From Cristatella mucedo (Eukaryota; Bryozoa; Phylactolaemata; Cristatellidae), in NCBI GenBank assembly GCA_009760855.2, contig WPIO01000013.1:5200501-5264500 (forward strand): a stretch of DNA of 64,000 bases. The letters run 5' to 3'. How positions within the stretch are numbered: position 1 is the stretch's first letter; each line of letters opens with the position of its first letter. Made by a program: the position numbers and the translations under genes. Shown here in pieces: positions 55,454-64,000 of the stretch. The notes beneath the pieces are model-generated. The model was not told where the DNA came from. It did not search any database and saw only the letters and a list, made by a program, of their open reading frames with translations.

Positions 55454-56822
55454 TAATAATAATAATAATGTACTTGATAAAGCGCCCTCAGAGAACTCAA
55501 TCTCATTCTAGGCGCTTTACATTTGCTGCAAAGGGAAATGCAATTAAATGGTAAGTAAAATCATGCATGAAAAACAAACAAAATTAATAACATGGTTAGG
55601 GGTGACATGCACAGGGTCAGCATGCAAATGTGGTTAGTGGCAGCATGCACAGTGTCAGCATGCATAAGCACGTGAATGACGAATCACAGGGACCCACTAA
55701 ATGCTGTCCTAAATAGGTGTGTTTTTAAGTTCCTTTTAAATGTGGTCAGGTCAGGGGATGTTCTGACGTAGGTCGAGAGGGAGTTCCAGGCTTAGGGAGC
55801 ATATGAACTAAATGCACGGTCTCCAAAGGATTTGAGGTTTGTACGAGGTATTGGTAGACTGCTGGATTCCGAAAAGCAGGTGGTACGATGCTTTGCCTGG
55901 TGGGGGAGTAGATCTGAGAGATAGGCTGGAGCAAAAGAATAAAGTGACCTAAAAGTGAGCGACAAAACCTTGAAATCGATCCGTTGCTTTACTGGTAGCC
56001 AGTGCAGGCGAGAAGTGGTGTGATGTGGCAACTGCGAAGCTCACGACAGACAAGCCTAGCTGCAGAGTTTTGCACCAGCTGCAATGGCCTGATCGCACAT
56101 GCCGGTAGGCCAGTAAGCAGTGAGTTGCAGAAGTTGAGACTGGATGTCACGAATGCATGGACCAACTTAGACGTGGTATTCTTATCTAAATAAGCCCGAA
56201 TTGTTGGTATCCTAATCTAAACAAGCCCGAACTTTTGCAATATTATGTAGCTGAAAGTAGGCAGACTTGACTGAGGAGCTGATGTGGTCGTCTAACGATA
56301 GGTCACTTTGGAACGATACCTAGATTTCGAGCTGATTCAACAGGAGATATGCTGGCAGAGCCAATTTTGAGCGGCAGCCTTTCCAATTTGAGAATAACTC
56401 CGGGTTTGCCCATAACTAGTAAGATAGTTTTATCATCGTTTTGTTTTAGAAAATTTGCTGCCATCGATGTGCCGATGTCGTCAATACATGCAGCAAGTGA
56501 GTTGAGAGAATTTGAGGTGTTATAAGGCTGGGAGAGATCAAAGCAAAGGTACAACTGTGTGTCATCCGCATAGAAGTGAAAGCCTAGATTGTGCTTGGCA
56601 ATCACATCAGCAAGAGGGAGAGTATAAACCGTGAAAAGAACCGGACCTAGCACGGAGCGCTGGAGTACCTCATATTTCAGAGGTACCTCGGATGATCTTT
56701 GTCCATTCACGTCAATACTCTGGAGTCTCCCACTGAGATAGGACCTGAACCGTTGCAGAGCAGTGCCAGTGGTGCCCAGGCGAGATGAGAGGCGCTCTAG
56801 AAGAACTTTGTGATCGATAAAC
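55454..56822 (-). mobile_element. LINE-A copy 11 with RT palm motif
   Basis: Tail, stem-loop and 3' UTR (55454-55700); C-terminal coding part with a few lesions (55792-56200, including a local duplication of the segment ACCAACTTAGACGTGGTAT/TGGTATCCTAATC at about 56160-56230); then an open RT frame 56303-56820 with GPVLFTVYTLPLADVI, FYADDTQLYLCFDL and FLKQNDDKTILLVMGKP. The catalytic FYADD is intact. Truncated near HKVLLERL. Confidence 0.88.
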
Positions 56823-57234
56823 GTCGTTGTCTGCCGGGAATAGGATGGAGGGCCCTCCCGACCTCGACTAGCTAATCGGAGAGCAGCATTCCTACCGCTA
56901 GGCGTTAGTAGCAACGCTGCCTAACCAATCGGAGCACAGCGTTCCAGAGCCGTGGACGACTGGAAGCTCCGATTACCATTAACGTCCGTGGGACTGGAGT
57001 TGATGATTAAACATTGCTGAGTTCGGTTGCGTTCCGAGTGCTCCAAGTCGTTTGCTGTTTACCAATACGCACACACTCACGCCCACAACAAATCCAATAC
57101 CAATTACGCGTGAAACTGTAATTGACCAAATCCTCTCTGCATCCAGCCGTGTACTAGCTACTGTCCTTTGAGCTAGTCGTGAAGCTTTCAAATCCTTGCT
57201 CAGAGCCCGTCCGTCACTTAGCATCTGGAGAAAT
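56823..57234. other. unassigned, partly old element
   Basis: A minus-strand frame (56979-57224) continues the G.GERR segment at 57225-57260 and is probably part of the old element. Confidence 0.35.
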
Positions 57235-57780
57235 GCAACTCTTCTCTCCCCTGTACTACCCTGTAAGCCTACCAGAATTAAGTAAATTTAAAAAAGGATT
57301 TTTTACGCATCGCCTAATATTGTGCAAGAAATTCTTTTCAGCAAGCAGCCGATGTTCACCTGACTTTAAAGAGCTCTATTTCCAGTGAGCGTTCGCACGT
57401 GAAATGATGTGCCTGAGGCTAGTCTTGACCACCGAGAGGCATGTCGAAGTATGATTCGTGTAGGCCTGGCACATTTTAGCAGCATTTTAGCCTTTCATTG
57501 AGTACTCTTTCGATTTTGTCTAAACAAATTGTCCAAACACGCTGAAAATGTTCGTTCAAGGCATTGGCATCGTTACACTTATATTAATACTGCTCTATAT
57601 CGTGTTAGGTCCATCTTAAACGCACTAATTCGGATAGCTTCTTAGCGCTATACGTTCGCCGTACCTTACAGTACAAGAGGAGAATTTCGTAGCATTACTA
57701 TCTTGACCACAGAAGCATAGCAATCGAAAGCTATTTTCTGCGTACATTAGGCGTGGGGGATTAAGAAATCGCACTTTGTA
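57235..57780 (-). repeat. second copy of old element (matches 6425-6738 plus 7560-7830)
   Basis: It is collinear with the two halves flanking LINE-A copy 1, which shows the pre-insertion structure of that locus. Coding blocks are degenerate. Confidence 0.55.
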
Positions 57781-59003
57781 TACTGGGATGACAGTTGCAA
57801 TATGTTACCGAGTCATTCATCAGAAAACGGTCGGTCATAAAGAGGACTCGGCAGTAGTTATGTAGTCAGCCTAGGCAAGGCAGGGCTCAGTCAAAAGCAC
57901 AGTGATCTCGGGCTCATTTCGGTCAGCTGCAGGAAGAAGGTCACTCACACAGCTCCGCTATTTGTCCTGTGCAAGCGAAACATCTATCTACCCTCTGACT
58001 GTATATACGCAGTGTGTTTTCACAAACACACACACACAGTCACGCGACAGTGCAGCACCCACGAGCGTGCGCACGCGATTACAAGTCTAAGCGCCTTGCC
58101 GGCCCGGGACGATCTACTTGGTTTCGTTGAAGTGCGAGCGCAAATGTGTAAGCAGCAGACAAAAGAGACATCCTTTACTCTTCCTGTGGTGCGCGTGTTG
58201 TACAGCTGCGGTGTCTCCGGCTGCGGCAGTTCTAGTGGGAGTATCGCGGAGACACAAGCGGGCTCACGTTCGCGGTAAGCGAAACTCTCCTTTATTGCTC
58301 TCAACACCCACGTATATGGGGGCCCAATCAATCGCAGCAGAAGACGACTTGAAATGTGACCTGCATTAGTGGCCCGAAGCTGTTTCAACGGCCCTAACTA
58401 TTGACGCCGCAGGTGAGGCGTCAGGCGCTTCGCTAATTGCAACAGCCGAAGCCGCATGCCCGAACGGAGTGAAGAGAGAACGGATATGAACAAAGGGCTT
58501 CGGGATATGCCGGATAGTCGGAGTATTGTCATAAGCGCGTAGCTCATCCGACGACTGTGCTTCTGCGAGACTCGTAGTCGCTAGGAGATTCAGTACAACA
58601 AATGACAGAAGAGATATTGACTTTGTGGGAAATAAAGATTTACTCGGAGCGAACAGGAAAATTATCTCAATGGCTCTTTATGAGGAAAATGGATAGCTAC
58701 GCAGCTGCTATCTAAGCATTTTCAAGCTTTCACCCTTAAAATATTTTCAAACTGTTGCCCATTTATAAGCAAGAAAAACTAGAGTTTACTATGTGAGCGT
58801 CTTTCTTACACAAAATGTCAGCGAATGGAATGGACTAATTTCTAAAATACGTGAGACCTATGTAGGGATCGCAGGACATTGAGTATATGTCCACTTCTAG
58901 CTTTTTTCTGAAGAATGAAAAACCAATAGATTGGTTATACGACGCATTAAGTTTAAGAATGTCGCTGTATTCTCAGATTGAGTACTATAGGGTACTAAAA
59001 TAA
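57781..59003. other. unassigned, CpG-moderate at 58000-58500
   Basis: A short plus-strand open segment at about 58145-58275 ends at a good donor (CGCG/GTAAGC) but is not recognised. Confidence 0.3.
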
Positions 59004-59143
59004 ACTATAACTCCCTAGTTTGGCCCAGGGGTAAGTTGCTCGCCTTAGACGACCGAGATCGCGGGCTCGAGCCCTGCGGCATATTTAAAGTGCCTGGATA
59101 GAGATGAAATTATTTGAGGGAGCTATACGAACAAATGACACAA
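59004..59143 (+). mobile_element. SINE-B copy
   Basis: TTTGGCCCAGGGGTAAGTTG head, GCGGGCTCGAGCCCTGCGG box B-like region, GGCATATTTAAAGTGCC, AGAGATGAAATTATTTGAGG, then GAGCTATACGAACAAATGA. Confidence 0.72.
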
Positions 59144-59342
59144 ATTCTATTGCTTCGTGCTGTTAAGCAATATTCATTATTTGTAAGTATATTTTTAATT
59201 TAAAAACACGTGACAAAATCGCGGTGTTTTTTGGCGGTCCGGAACGGATTAATGTCATTTCAATGGGGAAAATTGATTTGACATATGAGTTAGGAGCTCC
59301 GTCGTAGAACGAATTCAACTCGCAAGTCAAGAAGTCAAGATA

Positions 59343-59486
<144 letters not shown>

Positions 59487-60306
59487 TTGCTAACGTGTAA
59501 GAGACAGTGGACCACGAGCACAAAATGTGAGTCGGTATTTACCTTTTCCCAGTGAAAGTCATGTGCTTAGACCCCTTTTTGCTTCACGATTTGCAAAACC
59601 TCTATCTTTTTTCCATTGCTTTGGTACTCACCTCTTGATTAAGTCACCCTTTCCATTGGCAAGCTCGGAACTTTCAGTCTTCATACTCGGCTACTCTTAA
59701 TGCATTGCCGTAGGTAATAAGGAGTAGTAAACGTAAGGGTACATACGGAGGTAAGAGTCGCAGTCAGCGAGAATGAACCAAAGTCACTTAGACTTGGCCT
59801 TCACTAAAGACTCGCACAAACTAAAGCCGCAGTCAGAGCTTGTATGATGGATTCCGGGGCTAGAGAAGTCTTGATTTTAAAGGTGGCTCGTGTAACCTTA
59901 TTTCTGGCCTTCAATACTTTTGGTACCAAGAAGGAATTTGCCCAGCCAGATTAGTTAGAAAAAAGTAAGAATTCGGATACATTGGCCGCAGTCTTTGTTG
60001 TGTGTGCATGTTTAGCTATTAACGAACTTTCTTCGGCTGAGCCACGCGTCCCATCATTCCACATCTGAAGGCGAAAGATGATCTTCGTGGGGCTTGGCCA
60101 GCAGTCGCCCCATGTACCTCCCAATTTGCCCCCTTCGGACTGATATCCGTTATCTCTGATTGCTCTATGCATGTACATACACGCATAGATCGAGAGAAGG
60201 ATTAATACAGGTGGAGTAATCTTTTCTCCGATTACGTTTACACTCGTACTTCCGGGAGACACCCTACAGCTGGTCGCTGGAGTTGAAATTCCTCAGCAAC
60301 TACTCG
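59487..60306. other. unassigned
   Basis: No feature recognised. The minus-strand frame at 59951-60262 has no known domain. Confidence 0.3.
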
Positions 60307-60309
60307 ACG

Positions 60310-60558
60310 TTACTTGTTCAGAGGTGCTGCAGCTCCACCCGGCTCAGCTAGATCCACCGGAATGAATTTCGTGCAACCAGCAATTGAATCCAAGGTAAAT
60401 ACTGGAGGATGTCGGCCAGAAAATTTAAGTTGCACCATAGACACTACTTCCTGGTTAACGTACATAGTAGGCCACAAGTATGAGAGCCCCACGTAGTTAG
60501 TGTTCATATCAAAGCCTTTAAGCGAAGGAGCTGATATTTCTTGGGATCTGATTCTTGC
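60310..60558 (-). CDS. possible terminal coding exon, unrecognised
   Basis: A minus-strand frame is open from about 60558 to a TAA at 60310, including LKGFDMNTNYVGLSYLWPTM, VVSMVQLKFSGRHPPVFTL and ending EPGGAAAPLNK. Its amino-acid composition and the absence of simple repeats look more coding-like than the surroundings, but I do not recognise the family. No nearby AATAAA was found. It could be the 3' exon of a minus-strand gene or chance. Confidence 0.25.
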   Translation of the reverse strand, partial: ARIRSQEISAPSLKGFDMNTNYVGLSYLWPTMYVNQEVVSMVQLKFSGRHPPVFTLDSIAGCTKFIPVDLAEPGGAAAPLNK

Positions 60559-61662
60559 CAGTCAACCGGTATCACTAAGCTAGCAAATCCTAGTAGGAAA
60601 TTTCATTGAAAATGGCTCGATGCTTATTTCAATAGTGACTACATATTGGAGACTACAGAGATCGTATATTTTCCCTTCAGCATGTCACGACCACGTCGTC
60701 CTTCGGGTCAGCCCGGCTGCTGCTGCTAGCGCTAGCGAAAATGAATTCGTCTGCCAGCTGCTACTGTTCCACTCTCGAAATCTTGTCTTGTGGTTCCATC
60801 TTTAAAACGAGTGCTTTCAAACTAGCCATTGCCTGATGAAACATTTATTTATGGCCTGAGCGAGACTTTCTCGGCATCTTGAGACGTTTTGAGACGTGCT
60901 ACCTACAAGTTTCGCTTGTTGACAGCATAGTCCTACTTTATTTTAAAATAATTGGCATTCTTCAAGAGCCAAAGGTGTCAAAAACAAAACTTATCGAGCG
61001 CTTCAGTTATTTGGGACGAATCGCCCTTTGGATTAGTCAGCACTGTAGAACTTGCTTAATATGTCGTTAGCAAGAAACATATGCTCATTCCTGCGAACCT
61101 TCTGCTTCTGTTTAACATGCCAGGATTCCTGCAAGACGCATGGGATGATACCATGATGATACCGAATTTGTATGGAATCTCTAGCCGAGACTATATTAGA
61201 TATAACCCCACATTGTCTGACTGAAATTCGTGGCCCAAATACGAGCAGTGAGTGGAGGCTGACATGAGTGTGTGTGTGCACGTCCGAGGAGAGAGAGAGC
61301 TGAAATCGCTGCATGCCGGATTGCCATTACGACGATGCTACCTTACCTTAGCTCTAGAGGTAATCGATCCCCTGATTTGAAAAGCCACACCCTTCTTCAA
61401 TCTCTGCAGAGGCTGCAAGAAGTCGGCAATACTTCCTTCTGGCCAGGGGCTGCAAAAGGCAGGACTATCATTTCCCTCTGCTGCAAGCAGCTTTCCAGAC
61501 CGATGGCCCACACGGTCGGCATTCCTCTCGTCCGTTCGTGTCCCGGGATTTGTCTGGCCTTCGTCCACACTCCCTTATGCCAGCCAGCCTATGGTCTGAA
61601 CGAATGCACGGGTGTGCCTACGAAACCATCGCTCTTCCAGCACGTCCTGTCGTCTGCTGCAG
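60559..61662. other. unassigned
   Basis: Overlapping frames on both strands at 61270-61670. None recognised. Confidence 0.3.
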
Positions 61663-61872
61663 CCAATTAGGTCAGCCAGCTACGCCGGGCTGGACAGCAG
61701 TCGGCTGTGCATGCCTACTGGCCTGTCGAACTTCGACAAAGACAGCTGGACTTGCTGCACAAAGCAAATGCAGGAATTCATAAACAGATATGCCCTTTTC
61801 GGTATGTTATTATTCAGAGAAAATGCTCAGGTGCGTTCTCCATCAAAGCAGTGTCAGCCACAGCCAGTGCAG
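61663..61872 (+). CDS. two possible exons of a plus-strand gene, weakly glypican-like
   Basis: Segment 61663-61801 lies between GCTGCAG and GTATGT and reads SSRLCMPTGLSNF...WTCCTKQMQEFINRYALF. The C...TCC..(E/Q)M pattern resembles the start of the glypican cysteine-rich ectodomain. Segment 61831-61872 (acceptor TGCTCAG, donor GTAAGG) continues in phase as GAFSIKAVSATASA, which does not clearly match glypicans. No signal peptide exon was found upstream. Treat the family call as a suggestion only. Confidence 0.3.
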
Positions 61873-62464
61873 GTAAGGATTGCTGGCCATCAATATCGAT
61901 GCTCACCACAAGGCTGACCCCTCACACAGACAGTGCCCGGGGAGAGGTTTTAAAGGTAACAATGTGCATCTACACCACTCTTCACGACAACACACGGGGC
62001 TAACACCTGCTGGCCTTAAAAAGCACACTGTCCTACTGCACGGCGAAGCCAAGATATACAAAAGACATAGCCACAGAGTGCAGGGCGGTGTAGGTGCAGC
62101 AGCAGCAGCCGAGGCTGGTGCCGGGCAGGTGCCTGGTGGCACTTTGCGCTGCTCCTGCGTCCAATAGCTAGTGGCCGAGCAGGGCGCAGCGGGCCAACAG
62201 AGGCAGCCGAGAGCTCAGGGAAAATCCACCATGATGCTGAGATGAGGCCAAGTGAATCAAGCATCATCGACGGAAGACATACGCTTGAGATTCTCGGCGA
62301 CCTACACCATGAAGAGGAAAGCGCAAACAATTTTTTCCAGCTTTCCTGCAATTTCCAGCTCAAACCAAGCGCGCCCAACTGCAGCAGCAACAAGATGGGC
62401 CAGGCCCTCTCTCACTATGCATTGCCATGAGGGGGTAGGTCGCACGGCTAACTAAGTATCTCAC
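61873..62464. other. unassigned
   Basis: The final exon expected for a CoA-transferase on the minus strand was searched for here and not found. Confidence 0.3.
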
Positions 62465-62566
62465 CTGAAATTCGCATTCTGTCTTGTTGACGATATCAGC
62501 CACGTTGACACCGTCGGCGACTTCCACCAGGGTGAGGCCGTTTTCAGGGTCCACGTTGAACACGCC
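62465..62566 (-). CDS. single exon resembling succinyl-CoA:3-ketoacid CoA-transferase C terminus
   Basis: A phase-0, 34-codon minus-strand exon between an ATGCAG acceptor and a CAG/GTGAGA donor. It reads GVFNVDPENGLTLVEVADGV followed by NVADIVNKTECEFQ. The pattern VF.VD...GLTL.E...G..V.D....T.C.F is that of the SCOT (OXCT) beta-domain end, a mitochondrial enzyme of ketone-body use. Upstream exons would lie beyond 62566, perhaps outside the window, and the last exon was not located. It may be an isolated exon of a long-intron gene or a relic. Confidence 0.5.
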
Positions 62567-63190
62567 CTGCATATTACATCGATATCTGTGCAACAGCAGA
62601 TCCGACAAATGCACATGACACTAGCTACTTGGGGTCACTGACCTTCACATACATAAGTCAGTGCTTAAGGTAATCTTATCGATAATCTCTGGCTGAGCGT
62701 TTTTGCAGCAGTACAAGGAGCATAATGCTGCCGATGTGGCATTAGGCTATGCTGACCCCTCCTCCCCTCCCACATTGGAACCGAGGCGGTACTTAGTTGA
62801 CTACCCTATGCCTGGGTGTAATTGCAGTCAATATAAACAGAGCTTGTTTATGTCATCGAGGCGAGGGAGCCAGAATGCTGCTTACCCACGGCTCATGCCA
62901 CCACGGCGCCTGCCACTTCCACGAGATGGGCACTCATTGTGATTAGCATTCTTGTGGATATAAATGTGTAACGAATCAAGCTTCTTCCAATCCAATTAGC
63001 CTGATCGGTGGCTAGATGCCGGCTACGTGTGCAAGCTCACTGCAGTCTAACAATCAGGCAGTTCATAGCCCCGACCCATACACTGGCAGCTACTAATGAA
63101 CTCGTTTTTAAAACTCGTCTGGAGACAATAGCAAAAGTAAACTAGTCTGGAGACGATAGCAAAAATAACATGCGCCAACGTGTCACTTGT
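62567..63190. other. unassigned
   Basis: No exon or repeat recognised. Confidence 0.35.
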
Positions 63191-63194
63191 CCTA

Positions 63195-63572
63195 AAAAGG
63201 CACAATTCCCATGAATGAAGCACGTGACCGAGGAACCGGCAGGTCTTTAGTTCTGCTTTTAAGTGCAGCCAAGTCAGAGCAGATGTCGTGATATCAGTCC
63301 GAAGAAAGTTCCAGGCTTTCGGTGCATAGGAAATGAACTCTCCCAAGCATTTAGGATTGGCTAGAGGCACAACCATAGAACCAGTGAAAAAGGAGTGATT
63401 GATACGGGGGTTAGCCCGAGTAGTAGCATTTCAGCTAGGTAAGCCAGACCAGGAGAATGAAGGGACCTGAGAATGAATGAGACAATCTCACGTCACGATG
63501 TGATGCTTGATGGGGAGCCATTGCAGAAGTTGCACATTCACGACAGACCAGCCTAGCTGCAGAGTCTTAACC
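63195..63572 (-). mobile_element. old LINE-A-related copy
   Basis: Minus-strand similarity to the LINE-A C-terminal region (AAAGTTCCAGGCTTTCGG, GGGAGCCATTGCAGAAG, CACGACAGACCAGCCTAGCT on the plus strand) with many changes. Probably a diverged subfamily. Confidence 0.65.
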
Positions 63573-64000
63573 GTCAGCGACATGCAGCTTTTCATGGCTA
63601 GGACTCGGTTGCACTTACTCCTAGTATTTATGACAATAGCATTGCGTAGCAATCACAAATCGACGTTAGTGTTCGCAACCACTGACCACCTTCACACGCT
63701 GCCTTTAGCGCTTCCTATAGCGATCTCATGGAAGCCCTGGGAGAGAAAGGGACATCTCGTAGATAACAGACAGCTTGGACTGTGGAGCCATCATAGCAAT
63801 TTGTTTGACGGTCCTTCATGTGTCATCGATGGGGCTAGCTGCTGCCCTGGCTAGCCCTCAGACGGTTCTAATCACCCGGTTAGTCCAAGAAAACATGGAT
63901 ATCTAGCAAGCTGTGCGAGGCGGGCTGGTCTACAAATGCAATGTCTTGCTGGATTTGAAATCTCAGGGGATCACGATGAAATGACTCAATGACTCCATTC
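63573..64000. other. unassigned
   Basis: A 115-codon plus-strand frame overlaps the LINE remnant and continues to 63854. No domain recognised. Confidence 0.3.

Overview
The window is intron-rich metazoan nuclear DNA, probably from an invertebrate. Four host genes can be read exon by exon with GT-AG splice sites: a JMJD8-like JmjC protein (+, exons between 14874 and 19805), eIF4E (+, 34266-44428, complete, 229 aa), a short nucleolin-like gene (-, 46683-47789 plus an uncertain first exon) and a full nucleolin (-, 50716-54450, 14 exons, 543 aa). Near the right end there is one isolated exon resembling succinyl-CoA:3-ketoacid CoA-transferase (-) and two possible exons of another gene, perhaps glypican-like (+). 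The phylum cannot be fixed from the sequence alone.

The rest is repeat-dense. Two families of CR1/L2-type LINEs (FYADD-type reverse transcriptase, short tandem-repeat tails instead of poly-A) occur as about fifteen mostly 5'-truncated copies: LINE-A, with (ATT)n tails, and LINE-B, with a TACAT-like tail. Two tRNA-headed SINE families occur alongside them. SINE-B ends in the same 3' stem-loop as LINE-A, which suggests a LINE-SINE partnership. Insertions are nested: SINE-A in LINE-B, LINE-B in LINE-A with a GCGTG duplication, and LINE-A in an older element that encodes a degenerate uncharacterised protein. Long (GT)n, (CT)n, (TA)n and (AAT)n microsatellites are frequent.

Layout: 1-5 kb unassigned, with a CpG-rich patch at 2.1-3.6 kb; 5.2-13.2 kb nested transposable elements; 14.8-19.9 kb JMJD8-like gene; 20-33.6 kb repeats and unassigned DNA; 33.6-44.6 kb eIF4E, whose introns carry many repeats including a palindromic LINE pair; 46.6-54.5 kb the nucleolin pair in tandem on the minus strand; 55.4-57.8 kb LINE and old-element remnants; 58-64 kb mostly unassigned, with a few candidate exons.

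eIF4E (cap recognition) and nucleolin (ribosome biogenesis) are both growth-linked genes lying tail to tail. Nucleolin intron 3 contains a strong box C/D snoRNA candidate whose two guide regions match a conserved large-subunit rRNA segment (U15/snR13-like). This is the most interesting host element in the window. The smaller nucleolin-like gene keeps the exon phases and boundaries of the last four RRM-encoding exons of nucleolin, so it looks like a partial tandem duplicate that has lost the acidic region and the first RRM.
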